A DNA stretch of 64,000 nucleotides from Phragmitibacter flavus (GCF_005780165.1 NZ_VAUV01000002.1:1-64000), one strand, 5' to 3'. Shown: positions 31,836 to 40,161, numbered from the stretch's first letter. Translations and numbers: made by a program. Notes: a model not told the origin generated them from the letters alone.

Positions 31836-33475
31836 AGACGACTGACACTTCCACCATCGTGCTGGCAGGCCTTGAGTCGGCGGGCAAAAGCGCGCTGTTT
31901 CGCGGACTCACCGGACATGCTGCCGGCGATGAGGCGAATTTTCGGGGGTCGACGGTGGTGTGTCGAAAGTGTCGTGTCACGGGTTGTGCCTGCGATGTGG
32001 TGGACACCCCGGGAATACGGGCGAAGTCCGATGCCGCCACCACCCAACTGGCGCTGAACGCGACGGGGGAGGCGGACGTGGTGTTGCTGGTGGCCCGCAG
32101 CACGGATGCCAGCAGTGAAATCGAGATTTTGCTGAAGGAACTGGATCTGAAGCAGAAGCGCAGCGCGCTTGCCATCACCTTTCTCGACAAAGCCCCTGCG
32201 GAGATCGAAGCGTTGGCCGCCCACTATCGTGAAGCGCTGGAAATTCCCGTGGTGCTGGTCAATTCCCGCACGCTGGATGCGACCTCGCGCGAGGCGGTTT
32301 TGCAGGCCATGGCCCAGGCGTCGCCGGTGAATGGTGGTCGCGCGTTGGAGTTCGCCCCACCCGTCATGGCTCGGGTGAGACCTCAGACCACGCTGTTCGA
32401 GCAGCGGTTGTGGGGACCATGGTTGTCGCTGCTGGCCATGGCGATGATGTTTGCGTTGCCGGTGTATGCGGCCTACTGGTTTGCCAGTTGGGCGCAACCA
32501 TTGCTGGATGAGCGGTTGATTTCTCCGATGAAGGAGGCGTTCTCGTGGCTGCCGTCGTTGCCGCAAGCTTTGCTGACCGGAGGTTATGGAGTCATTACTT
32601 TGGGATGGTATTCCTTTCTGTGGGCTTTCCCCGTGGTGGTTTTGCTGGCTTTGAGCGTTGCCATTGCTGAGGAGACCGGGTTGAAAGATCGCATCACGGC
32701 TGCGTTGGATCCATGGTTGCGGCGGGTGGGCCTGGACGGTCGCGATTTGATCCCCGTTCTGATGGGATTCGGCTGCAATGTGGTGGCGGTTTTTCAAAGC
32801 CGCTCCTGCTCGTCATGCACCCGCAAATCCTGCGTGTCGATGATCGCCTTTGGAAGTGCCTGCAGTTATCAGATTGGGGCTTCATTGAGCATCTTCGCGG
32901 CATCTGGCCATCCAGGGTTGTTTGTTCCGTATCTATTCATGCTGATTGTGGTCGGTGCCCTGCACACCCGTTTTTGGCATGGTGGATTGTCGTCAACTCA
33001 TGCGCAACCTTTGCACGAGCGCGCGTTTTTGCAGGTGCCTTCCGCTCGCGCGGTCCGCTGGCGGGTGAAGGCATCGCTCAAGCAATTCCTGCTGCAAGCA
33101 ATGCCGGTATTTTTGTTGATCTGTATCATCGCTGCCTTGCTGGAGTATCTGGGTGTGATGGCCGTTCTTGAAGTCGGACTGGCCCCGTTGATGACCTGGT
33201 TAAAGCTCCCGGTGGAAGCGGCGGGTGCCATCCTGTTTTCGGTTCTTCGCAAGGATGGTTTGCTGACCCTCAACAGCAATGAGGGCACCTTGCTCGTTTC
33301 AATGGGTGAAGCACAAATTTTTCTGGTGGTGTGGCTTGCTTCGACGTTGACGGCCTGCCTGGTGACGCTGTGGACGATTAAAAAGGAATTGGGCTGGATG
33401 ACGGCATTCAAGTTGGCAGGAAGACAGGCCGCAACGTCGGCGATGGCCAGTGTCGTGATGGTGATTTTCCTGTGA
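31832..33475 (+). CDS. FeoB-like GTPase-coupled metal transporter, divergent
   Basis: The 547-residue protein joins a small G domain (Walker A GLESAGKS at 13-20, DTPG near 60) to a membrane part with two Gate/nucleoside-recognition domains. The FeoB signature GFGCNV is present, and the second motif reads FGSACSYQIGAS. Between them FeoB has a conserved TRTIES segment; here it is SRSCSSCTRKSC, three Cys in nine residues. The NxxD guanine motif reads ITFLDKA, without the Asn. It is much shorter than E. coli FeoB (773). Substrate zinc or another divalent metal is inferred from the operon. Confidence 0.85.
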   Translation: MKTTDTSTIVLAGLESAGKSALFRGLTGHAAGDEANFRGSTVVCRKCRVTGCACDVVDTPGIRAKSDAATTQLALNATGEADVVLLVARSTDASSEIEILLKELDLKQKRSALAITFLDKAPAEIEALAAHYREALEIPVVLVNSRTLDATSREAVLQAMAQASPVNGGRALEFAPPVMARVRPQTTLFEQRLWGPWLSLLAMAMMFALPVYAAYWFASWAQPLLDERLISPMKEAFSWLPSLPQALLTGGYGVITLGWYSFLWAFPVVVLLALSVAIAEETGLKDRITAALDPWLRRVGLDGRDLIPVLMGFGCNVVAVFQSRSCSSCTRKSCVSMIAFGSACSYQIGASLSIFAASGHPGLFVPYLFMLIVVGALHTRFWHGGLSSTHAQPLHERAFLQVPSARAVRWRVKASLKQFLLQAMPVFLLICIIAALLEYLGVMAVLEVGLAPLMTWLKLPVEAAGAILFSVLRKDGLLTLNSNEGTLLVSMGEAQIFLVVWLASTLTACLVTLWTIKKELGWMTAFKLAGRQAATSAMASVVMVIFL

Positions 33476-33531
33476 ACGATGATTCCCAGGATAGATTTCA
33501 TCGTGACTGGCAAACAGCATTCTCCACATTG

Positions 33532-33571
33532 ATCCGGCTTCAATTGTTTATGCCGAAGCTCTGAGCCGGAT
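33532..33571 (+). terminator. Hairpin after the FeoB-like gene
   Basis: ATCCGGCT (33532-33539) pairs with AGCCGGAT (33564-33571) 57 bp after the stop codon. The loop is long, with a further partial GCTTC/GAAGC pairing inside, and no T run follows, so termination is uncertain. Confidence 0.3.
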
Positions 33572-33658
33572 TGAAAAATCGGCACCATCAAGCCGGTTGG
33601 AAAGGGAGGCGATGCCCGGCGGCAGTTCGAAGAACTGCCCAGGTTTCCAAATAGTAAT

Positions 33659-33671
33659 GCAAATAAAATGC
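33659..33671. promoter_or_regulatory. Candidate metalloregulator operator, site 3 (GCAA-N5-ATGC)
   Basis: GCAA-ATAAA-ATGC is flanked by TAAT on the left and AATA on the right. It lies 45 bp before the pseudopilin start. It has one mismatch to the perfect dyad seen at 28315. Confidence 0.5.
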
Positions 33672-33715
33672 AATAGCAGTTTGACGGGTGGCGCAATTGA
33701 CGATAGACCGTAATA

Positions 33716-34438
33716 ATGCAAATGACTTGCTTTAATAAGCGCGGGTTTACCCTGCTGGAACTTTTGGTGGTGATAGGGATCATTGCCCTGTTGGGATCGA
33801 TGGGTTTCGCCGCAACCCAAGGCATATTGGTCAAATCCAGGCAGGCTAAATGTGCCAGCAATTTGCGCCAGATTGGGGTCGCGGTCATTGGTTACACCCA
33901 GGAAAACGCTGGAAATTTCCCCGTGTCGACTCACGGGCTTGATGTCACCACTTACGGGAACGCGTGGATCTACTCGCTTGCGCCCTATTTGTCTGATGTG
34001 GAGGAAGTGCGCATTTGTCCGGCCGATCCCAAGTCAGCCGAACGGTTGGAGGCCAAGGGCACCAGTTACATCATGAACAGCTTCCTGACGGTTCCCAAGC
34101 TCAGTCCGTTTGGTGAGCCGATGGGAGGTTTCACCAATTTGAACGGGCTTTCATCTATGACGAATACGCCCATGGCGTTCATCATCAATTTCTCCAAGGG
34201 TGTGGGGGTGACCAACGATCACACGCATTCCGAAGCGTGGACAAACTGGGGCAGGGTGGTTGAGGACATTCAACCCGATGCATTCCGCCTTGGATCAGAG
34301 CGTCCTGATCGTTCTTCTGGCTCGTCCAACTACCTGTTTGTTGATGGTCATGTGGAAAACATCAAGGCGGAAGTCATCCAAGGATGGATTTCAAGCGGCT
34401 ATAATTTTGCCGATCCAGCATCCAAAACAAAATCCTGA
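33716..34438 (+). CDS. Pseudopilin-like protein with prepilin leader (H-X9-DG type)
   Basis: The 240-residue protein starts with a type IV prepilin leader, NKRG then FTLLELLVVIGIIALLGSMG, cleaved after Gly. The C-terminal part has SSNYLFVDGHVENIKAE, like the DG-containing tails of the large pseudopilin families of Verrucomicrobia and Planctomycetes. Such proteins are exported through type II secretion-like machines; one is encoded at 47170-52634. The start could be 33716 or 33722. It is 5 bp from the choice-of-anchor-M gene, so they form an operon. A candidate operator overlaps its start. Confidence 0.85.
   Translation: MQMTCFNKRGFTLLELLVVIGIIALLGSMGFAATQGILVKSRQAKCASNLRQIGVAVIGYTQENAGNFPVSTHGLDVTTYGNAWIYSLAPYLSDVEEVRICPADPKSAERLEAKGTSYIMNSFLTVPKLSPFGEPMGGFTNLNGLSSMTNTPMAFIINFSKGVGVTNDHTHSEAWTNWGRVVEDIQPDAFRLGSERPDRSSGSSNYLFVDGHVENIKAEVIQGWISSGYNFADPASKTKS
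33718..33730. promoter_or_regulatory. Candidate metalloregulator operator, site 4 (GCAA-N5-TTGC)
   Basis: GCAA-ATGAC-TTGC is flanked on the left by TAAT, as at site 3. It overlaps the first codons of the pseudopilin gene, so its role as an operator would mean a roadblock or a later start codon. Without the other four sites it could pass as chance. Confidence 0.4.
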
Positions 34439-34443
34439 GTAAA

Positions 34444-35259
34444 TTGTTTATGAATACGAGTGTTCGATTTTTTAGCGTGGTGGCCGCGATGTCGGCATGG
34501 GTGACGGTGTCTCCCGCTTTTGTCCACGGTGTGGTGATCGCTGGTCCGGGGCATATGGACATCAACATGAACATTGATGAGGATGGCCAATGGACCTTTG
34601 CGCTCGATCACGATGGAGCAGGCAGCGGATTTGAAGGCGGTGGCGGGAGCGGCGCCTTCACAAGAGAAGCGGATGTTGAAACGGTGATCTACATCCCGGG
34701 ATCAAAAAGCCTGAATCGACCTTCCGGAAGCACATGGGATTTTTTTGGTGTGGGGGCGGGACAGCCCTTGTGGATCTTTGGACAGAATCAGGATCAAAGT
34801 TTCGTGTGGCCCGGTTTAAATACGGAAGAAACGACGCCGGGATTAATCAGCACCTGGCGGCCTGATCATCCTCTTCTCACCGCAGCGAATTCATACATGG
34901 AGCTGCGGTTAACTGACATGCAGTATTATGGTGAGGGGACGGCCAATCATTTTTCCATGTGGATCGCCGGAGCATTTGGCAGTTCCAACGTCTGGATGTC
35001 GACCGCCAATGGAATTGATTCCAACGACGCCTTCTTTATGCTTCCAGGCGGACACTCTCATATGAACTGGGGCTTTACCAGTCAGGGCATTTATGACCTA
35101 ACGTTTGTTGCCCGCACTATGCTTGATGGGGAGATGGTGACCAGTGATCCCTTTACCCTGCGATTCGGTATAAACGCCACCAGTATTGTGCCCGAACCAG
35201 GTCGCGTATTGCTGTTGGTGGCGGGTTGCGCCTTGATGTTTTTGAGAAGACGCAGGTGA
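34444..35259 (+). CDS. Choice-of-anchor-M-like surface protein with PEP-CTERM tail
   Basis: The 271-residue protein has a signal peptide (FFSVVAAMSAWVTVSPAF) and a PEP-CTERM-like end (IVPEPGRVLLLVAGCALMFL then RRRR). The body resembles the choice-of-anchor M/actinobacterial surface-anchored domain: GHMDINMNIDEDGQWTFAL at the front, and GGHSHMNWGFTSQGIYDLTF with paired His near the end. In actinobacteria such proteins are encoded with zinc/manganese-type ABC transporters. With the neighbouring zinc-type genes, a cell-surface metal-binding role is a fair inference. Confidence 0.72.
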   Translation: MFMNTSVRFFSVVAAMSAWVTVSPAFVHGVVIAGPGHMDINMNIDEDGQWTFALDHDGAGSGFEGGGGSGAFTREADVETVIYIPGSKSLNRPSGSTWDFFGVGAGQPLWIFGQNQDQSFVWPGLNTEETTPGLISTWRPDHPLLTAANSYMELRLTDMQYYGEGTANHFSMWIAGAFGSSNVWMSTANGIDSNDAFFMLPGGHSHMNWGFTSQGIYDLTFVARTMLDGEMVTSDPFTLRFGINATSIVPEPGRVLLLVAGCALMFLRRRR

Positions 35260-35427
35260 TCGATTAGTCTTGAGTCAAAGTGCAACCAAATCAAACACGG
35301 TGGCGAATGCTGTCCATGACTGACGGGGGACAGTGGGGTTGAATTATCCTTCAATCATCTGCGCTGATGTGAAGTGGCCCTTCTCGGTCCATGGCTGGGA
35401 AGCGTTAGTCGATCGCTCAACAAAAAA

Positions 35428-35453
35428 AGTGGCTGGCAGATTTGCCAGCCACT
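35428..35453 (-). terminator. Terminator of the Tsx-like porin gene
   Basis: An 11-bp perfect stem (AGTGGCTGGCA with TGCCAGCCACT) around GATT is followed on the minus strand by seven T. It lies 44 bp after the stop codon of the porin gene. Confidence 0.93.
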
Positions 35454-35496
35454 GATGGGTCTATCCGATACATTAAGAGGAATGGAATGCTTTAGC

Positions 35497-36390
35497 TTAG
35501 AAGAAGTAAGTGATGAGGGCTTGGGGAACGAAGTCGTCCTGGCCTTTGACGCCGAATTCGTTGATCCAGATGTCCACTTCAACCCCGGCGTAGAGTTTGC
35601 CTTTGGGGAGGCCGAGAGGTTTGCCAATGTCCATGATGAGCTGGGGGCTGCTGTGGAAGGTTTCAACCGTGTAATCTTCCGATCCAGCGAAGTCCGCGAA
35701 ACCAAGGAATTTGAAGTCGCAGCTGCCGATGCTGAAGGGGATGATCCATACATAAGTGAGCTGCCAGGTGGAGCCATCAAGATCGAGGTCATCGCGCCAG
35801 TAGAGGTTGAGGCTGGAGACGAGGAACCCTGGCATGTTGAAATCGACGGCGACACCGTGCAGTTGACGGGTCTGGGTGTAGTCGATGTCGGTGCCGAAGG
35901 CCTGGTTGATGTTCTTCAATGAGCCAGCGCGACCGAATTCAAAGGTGCCGGAGTAGATGAAGAAGTCCTTGATGAATCCTTTGCCGGGTTCCTTGCCGGT
36001 GAGTTTGCTGAGGCTCAGGCGCGGGCTGGCTTCTCCGTAGACATCAAAGCCAGTTTTGGGTTCGAGGCCGGTGTCATAGGTGGTGAGGTTCATGAAGTCG
36101 ACAAACAGAAAAAAATCACCGAACTTGTTGTCGTTGAAATGCTCCAGAGTGATCAGGTCGCGTTCCTCAGAGGCGCTGAATGGCGTGTCCCAATTGAAAC
36201 CGTAGAGATACCAAAGGCTGGTGGAGGTAAAGTTGAAGAATCCGCTGCTTTTGGTTTCGGTGGTGGCGACACCTTTGCCGCTCGGGGTTTCACCGGCGTG
36301 GGTTGTTGGTGGGGCGATCATCAGCAGTTGCAGGGTCATGCAGGCGATGGCGATGAGGCCGGTATTTTTGGTGGGGCTGAATGTTCTCAT
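35497..36390 (-). CDS. Tsx-like outer membrane channel protein
   Basis: The 297-residue protein has a signal peptide (NTGLIAIACMTLQLLMIAPP, cleaved near THAGE) and the alternating pattern of a 12-strand outer membrane barrel ending in aromatic YFF. Segments such as NKFGDFFLFVDFMNL and YGEASPRLSLSKLTG resemble the Tsx/nucleoside-specific channel family (DUF5020-type). The start at 36390 (MRTFSP) follows GGAGTTGAC poorly; an upstream in-frame extension is not coding. It is divergent from msrB. Confidence 0.8.
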   Translation of the reverse strand: MRTFSPTKNTGLIAIACMTLQLLMIAPPTTHAGETPSGKGVATTETKSSGFFNFTSTSLWYLYGFNWDTPFSASEERDLITLEHFNDNKFGDFFLFVDFMNLTTYDTGLEPKTGFDVYGEASPRLSLSKLTGKEPGKGFIKDFFIYSGTFEFGRAGSLKNINQAFGTDIDYTQTRQLHGVAVDFNMPGFLVSSLNLYWRDDLDLDGSTWQLTYVWIIPFSIGSCDFKFLGFADFAGSEDYTVETFHSSPQLIMDIGKPLGLPKGKLYAGVEVDIWINEFGVKGQDDFVPQALITYFF

Positions 36391-36464
36391 GGGAGTTGAC
36401 GGGTTGGTGGGAGGATTGATGAGGTTGATGATTGAGGAGGTGTTTGGTCGATGTGTTCGCTGAA

Positions 36465-36477
36465 GCATTGCCCATGC
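36465..36477. promoter_or_regulatory. Dyad GCAT-N5-ATGC between porin and msrB
   Basis: GCAT-TGCCC-ATGC has the same arm length and spacing as the GCAA-N5-TTGC sites but a different fourth base in each arm. It lies between the divergent porin and msrB genes. It may be a variant site of the same regulator or chance. Confidence 0.25.
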
Positions 36478-36580
36478 CACACCTCCATTGAGTAAATAAT
36501 CCGAAGGTGGTAGGCGGGCGTTTGCTGCGGATTGCATTATTTGTGTGAGCAAGACAACGGATTGGCGGCGTATTGGTCTA

Positions 36581-37261
36581 ATGATGTCCATGAGATCCGT
36601 TTTTCGCTTCCCCTTGTGCCATTGCTGCGTGGCGGCAATGCTGGCCACGTCCATCGGCCTTCATGCTGAAGAAAATTCATCGAAGAGCGCTCCAGAGACC
36701 AACACTCCATCCAAAACTGTGAACACCGATCCCGCATCCGCCCAGGCCACTGCTGAAGGAAAAAAAGCCAAACCGTTGCCGACGGATGAGGAATTGAAGA
36801 AGACGCTGACTCCGCTTCAGTATGCGGTGACGAGGGAGAATGGGACGGAGCGTCCGTTCACGGAATTGTATGACACCTGGAAAAAAGAGGGCGACGGCAT
36901 TTACGTGGATTTGATTTCGGGAGCGCCGTTGTTTTCGTCAAAAGACAAGTTTGATGCGAAGTGTGGCTGGCCGGCTTTCAGCAAACCCATCACCGATAAT
37001 GAGATTAAAGAATTGAAAGATGTGTCCCACGGGATGACCAGGGTGGAAGTGCGTTCCGAGTCGGGCGACGCGCATCTCGGCCATGTATTTGATGACGGTC
37101 CCAAAGAGCTGGGGGGACTTCGTTATTGCATCAACGCGGCGGCAATGAGGTTTGTGCCCAAGGAAAAGATGAAGGAGGCGGGATACGGAAATCTGCTGGT
37201 GAAGATCTTTGGGGACGAGAACCCGTCCGACACAACGGCGGCGAAGGCAGAAGCCAAGTGA
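36581..37261 (+). CDS. msrB: Exported peptide-methionine (R)-S-oxide reductase MsrB, zinc-less form
   Basis: The 226-residue protein has a signal peptide region ([20 protein letters not shown]) and a Lys/Pro/Thr-rich linker to residue 65. The MsrB domain follows: [40 protein letters not shown] and the catalytic [11 protein letters not shown]. Both CxxC pairs that bind zinc in E. coli MsrB are missing (DLISG and SESGD instead). It repairs oxidised Met in exported proteins. I prefer the ATG at 36581 to a GTG at 36545. Confidence 0.92.
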   Translation: MMSMRSVFRFPLCHCCVAAMLATSIGLHAEENSSKSAPETNTPSKTVNTDPASAQATAEGKKAKPLPTDEELKKTLTPLQYAVTRENGTERPFTELYDTWKKEGDGIYVDLISGAPLFSSKDKFDAKCGWPAFSKPITDNEIKELKDVSHGMTRVEVRSESGDAHLGHVFDDGPKELGGLRYCINAAAMRFVPKEKMKEAGYGNLLVKIFGDENPSDTTAAKAEAK

Positions 37262-37403
37262 TTTCTGCGGGTGATGATGGTGCTGCCGATGACCAAGCTT
37301 TGGTGCCGGGAAGCGTGATTAGGGATTGTCGGGCGTTTTTTTCGTCTTGCACAGTGATGATTCACCGTTAATATCGGCCCCTCTTTTTCCGTTCATGATT
37401 GGA

Positions 37404-37416
37404 GCAATCCAAATGC
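37404..37416. promoter_or_regulatory. Candidate metalloregulator operator, site 5 (GCAA-N5-ATGC)
   Basis: GCAA-TCCAA-ATGC lies 48 bp upstream of the DksA-like start codon, at the head of the dksA-bL33-bS18 group. It has the same one-base difference from the perfect dyad as the sites at 28369 and 33659. Confidence 0.45.
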
Positions 37417-37464
37417 AAGCGGTTGAGCTGTGCCGGTTTTGCCATTTTTTAATCTTCCACCATC

Positions 37465-38613
37465 ATGGCCAAAAAAATCTCAAAATCCTCCGCCAATCCG
37501 GTCAAGGCCGGTCCTGCTAAAAAGGATGACAAAACCAAAGCCAAGGTCACTGCGCCCAAGGCGGTGAAGAAAGTGGCGAAACCAGCAGCAAAACCGCAGC
37601 CAAAATCGAGTCCCAAGCCGAATCCAAAGTCGCAGTCCCCATCGAAAGCGACTTCAAAGTCGACATCCAATCCGAAACCGCAATCAAAACCCAGTGCCGC
37701 CGTGGCGAAGGCCAAGAAGCCCGCCGCCAAGCCTGCCGTTAGCCAGAAAAATACTACCAAGGTGAAATCCGCTCCTCCAAAAACCACTCCCGCCAAGTCC
37801 ACCAAAACGGAATCTTCCAAAGCCACCAAAACAACGGCGGCAGTGAAATCAAAAACCGACACCCCCGCGAAAGCCTCCGAACCGGCCAAAGCAGCCAAGC
37901 CAGCAAAAGCGACCAAAGTCGTCGCCGCTGCCGTCGAGCCAGCCAAGGTCGTGAAAGCGGCTGAGCCGGTCAAAGCGGCCAAGGCCAGCGCCAAAGCTGA
38001 CAAACCGAAAGTCAATGCGGCTTCCTCCTCTGCTAAGGTCTCCCGGGGACCGGTTGACACGGCTCCTGAAATTGTCATCAAACAGGCTTACAATCCGGCC
38101 AAGCTGCCACCGTTCGTCAAGAAGCAGCAGCAGCGGTTGATTGAGCTCCGCAGCGCCTTGCTGGACACCCTTGATGGGGTGACCAAAGACGCGATTCGCA
38201 CCCGGCCTGAAGGCGGCGACTCCGGCGTTGGCGGCATGCACATGGGAGACGCGGGCAGCGATTCCTATGATCGCGATTTCGCCCTGAGCATGCTCGCGAA
38301 AGAGCAGGATGCGCTTTATGAAATCAATGAAGCATTGAAGCGGATCGACGGTGGCGTCTACGGCATCTGTGAGATGTCCGCCAACAAAATTCACGAAGAG
38401 CGCCTCGAAGCGCTTCCCTACACCCGCTACACCCGTGAGATGCAGGAGCAGATCGAGAGGGATCAGATCGGGGGCAAATTCCGCCGTCCGGTGGTGCGTT
38501 CGGTGTTCGGTCTCGATGACGCGTCGGAAGAAGATGATGAGGACGGTGACGACGACACCACCAGCAATTCCACACCAAATAACGATTCTTCTCTTGACTT
38601 CGGGAAAGACTGA
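37465..38613 (+). CDS. DksA/TraR-like protein with long basic N-terminal arm and degenerate zinc finger
   Basis: Residues 1-205 are a low-complexity Lys/Ala/Pro/Ser arm ([17 protein letters not shown] and similar). Residues 210-345 form a DksA/TraR domain: a coiled-coil helix pair with the DxA-type tip region [16 protein letters not shown], then [20 protein letters not shown]. Only one of the four zinc-finger Cys remains. DksA-like proteins bind RNA polymerase with ppGpp; Cys-poor DksA2 forms work without zinc. An acidic tail ([10 protein letters not shown]) ends it. bL33 and bS18 follow closely. Confidence 0.85.
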   Translation: MAKKISKSSANPVKAGPAKKDDKTKAKVTAPKAVKKVAKPAAKPQPKSSPKPNPKSQSPSKATSKSTSNPKPQSKPSAAVAKAKKPAAKPAVSQKNTTKVKSAPPKTTPAKSTKTESSKATKTTAAVKSKTDTPAKASEPAKAAKPAKATKVVAAAVEPAKVVKAAEPVKAAKASAKADKPKVNAASSSAKVSRGPVDTAPEIVIKQAYNPAKLPPFVKKQQQRLIELRSALLDTLDGVTKDAIRTRPEGGDSGVGGMHMGDAGSDSYDRDFALSMLAKEQDALYEINEALKRIDGGVYGICEMSANKIHEERLEALPYTRYTREMQEQIERDQIGGKFRRPVVRSVFGLDDASEEDDEDGDDDTTSNSTPNNDSSLDFGKD

Positions 38614-38639
38614 CGCAATTTGCCCACCCTTTTCTTCCC

Positions 38640-38813
38640 ATGCCCCGCGACATCATCATCCTCGAATGCACCGAAGCCAAGGCTGAAGGCAAGCCAACGT
38701 CACGCTTTGTGACGACGCGCAACAAGAAGAGCCTGAATACCCCAGGCCGTCTTGAGAAGGTTAAGTTTAATCCTTTCCTTCGCCGCCGCACCCTTCACCG
38801 CGAAATTCGTTAA
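38640..38813 (+). CDS. rpmG: Ribosomal protein bL33, zinc-free form
   Basis: This 57-residue protein was found by direct reading. It begins [14 protein letters not shown] and continues [34 protein letters not shown], a clear bL33. There is one Cys only; the CxxC pairs that bind zinc in other forms are absent. It starts 27 bp after the DksA-like stop codon. Confidence 0.95.
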   Translation: MPRDIIILECTEAKAEGKPTSRFVTTRNKKSLNTPGRLEKVKFNPFLRRRTLHREIR

Positions 38814-38831
38814 TCAGCGACTGTTATTGTT

Positions 38832-39071
38832 ATGCAACCCAAGACCCGCGAACGCCTCGCCAACTTCCGCCGCGCCAACCGTAAGCTTCCCCGCCGCCGG
38901 ATGGACATCCCGATGGACAAGCTTAATTTTAAGCATCCAGAGATCCTTTCCAAATTCACCACGGAGACGGGCAAAATCCTTCCTCGTCGCGTGACCGGTG
39001 TTTCGGCGTTCATTCACCGCACCATCACCCGCGAGATCAAGCGCGCCCGTTCTTTGAATCTTCTTCCCTGA
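38832..39071 (+). CDS. rpsR: Ribosomal protein bS18, zinc-free form
   Basis: The 79-residue protein matches bS18: a basic N-terminus, DKLNFKHPEILSKF, and the conserved core GKILPRRVTGVSAFIHRTIT, then REIKRARSLNLLP. It has no Cys, so it is the form without the zinc motif. It starts 18 bp after bL33 and ends the operon; a terminator follows. Confidence 0.95.
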   Translation: MQPKTRERLANFRRANRKLPRRRMDIPMDKLNFKHPEILSKFTTETGKILPRRVTGVSAFIHRTITREIKRARSLNLLP

Positions 39072-39122
39072 TTCTGAGCGACGCCACTGCGCGTCTCCTT
39101 CAGATGTGAATTCCTTTTGAAA

Positions 39123-39156
39123 TGCTCCAGTCTTACCGGCTGGGGCTTTTCTTTTT
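39123..39156 (+). terminator. Terminator of the dksA-rpmG-rpsR unit
   Basis: GCTCCAG pairs with CTGGGGC (one G-T) around a loop of about nine bases and is followed by TTTTCTTTTT, 50 bp after the bS18 stop codon. Confidence 0.75.
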
Positions 39157-39292
39157 CAGCCAAGATGGACCGGATTTTTAGAACTTGGTATTCCACGACG
39201 ACGGGATCGGCTCGGAGGTGGTTTCGCTGATTTTCGATTTTCCGAGTATAAATCCTTCTTCCGAAGTTCCTTCACCGCATTTCCCAAGCCTC

Positions 39293-40060
39293 ATGCAAGA
39301 CACTCAGAACCAGCCGGACACCCGTGGATTGTCCATCGACAAGGTGGGGGTCAAGAACCTGCGTTTCCCCCTGCGCATCAAAGATCGCGATCACAGCGAG
39401 CAAAGCACGGTTGCCGTGGTGTCGCTTGCCGTTGACCTTCCGCATCATTTCAAAGGCACCCACATGAGCCGATTCGTCGAGGTGTTGCATGCCCACGGCA
39501 ATGTGCTGACCGTGGCGGATATTGCCAGCATGCCCAAGGAACTGTTGCAGCGTCTGCATGCCGAGAAAGCTCATGTGGAGTTTCGGTTTCCGTATTTTCG
39601 CAACAAGAAAGCCCCGGTGACCGGGGCGGAAGGATTGCTTGATTATGGGGTGATGTTTGAAGTGACCGCCGGTCTTGACGCGGTGGATTTCGTAGTAACG
39701 GTAGAAGTTCCGGTCACCACCTTGTGTCCGTGTTCGAAAGCGATTTCTGCTCGTGGAGCGCACAATCAAAGGGGAATGGTGACCCTGGCGGTGAGGTTTT
39801 CCAAGCCCGTGTGGATCGAGGATCTCTTGGAGATGGTGGAAGCCAGCGCGAGCAGCGAGCTTTACAGTGTCTTGAAGCGTCCCGATGAAAAAGCCGTGAC
39901 CGAAGCCGCTTATGACAACCCGGTTTTTGTGGAGGATCTCGTTCGCAATGTGGCCGCCAGAATGAAAGCTCATCCCGACATTACCTGGTTCCGCGTCGAG
40001 GCGGAGAACTACGAGTCCATCCACAATCACAACGCCTGGGCAGTGATTGAAGGTAAATGA
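39293..40060 (+). CDS. folE2: GTP cyclohydrolase FolE2 (type IB)
   Basis: The 255-residue enzyme makes dihydroneopterin triphosphate for folate or queuosine. Typical FolE2/MptA segments are VGVKNLRFPLRIKDR, the active-site TTLCPCSKAISARGAHNQRG and YESIHNHNAWAVI. Type IB does not need zinc, unlike FolE, and is often induced under zinc shortage. I chose the ATG at 39293 (MQDTQNQPDTRG). No GCAA-N5-TTGC site is visible just upstream. Confidence 0.94.
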   Translation: MQDTQNQPDTRGLSIDKVGVKNLRFPLRIKDRDHSEQSTVAVVSLAVDLPHHFKGTHMSRFVEVLHAHGNVLTVADIASMPKELLQRLHAEKAHVEFRFPYFRNKKAPVTGAEGLLDYGVMFEVTAGLDAVDFVVTVEVPVTTLCPCSKAISARGAHNQRGMVTLAVRFSKPVWIEDLLEMVEASASSELYSVLKRPDEKAVTEAAYDNPVFVEDLVRNVAARMKAHPDITWFRVEAENYESIHNHNAWAVIEGK

Positions 40061-40161
40061 AATAAAATTTAACCGGCTACGCGAAAAGTCGTTCAGACGA
40101 TTTGACAATTCCGGCAAGATCGATATCATATCCATCCTGCCGTTTCAAACGGTTCAGCAAA

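Noticed and set aside
30766-32190. 474-residue minus-strand frame across the oxidoreductase and FeoB-like genes
   Set aside because: It crosses three overlapping plus-strand genes with clear motifs and has no recognisable domain.
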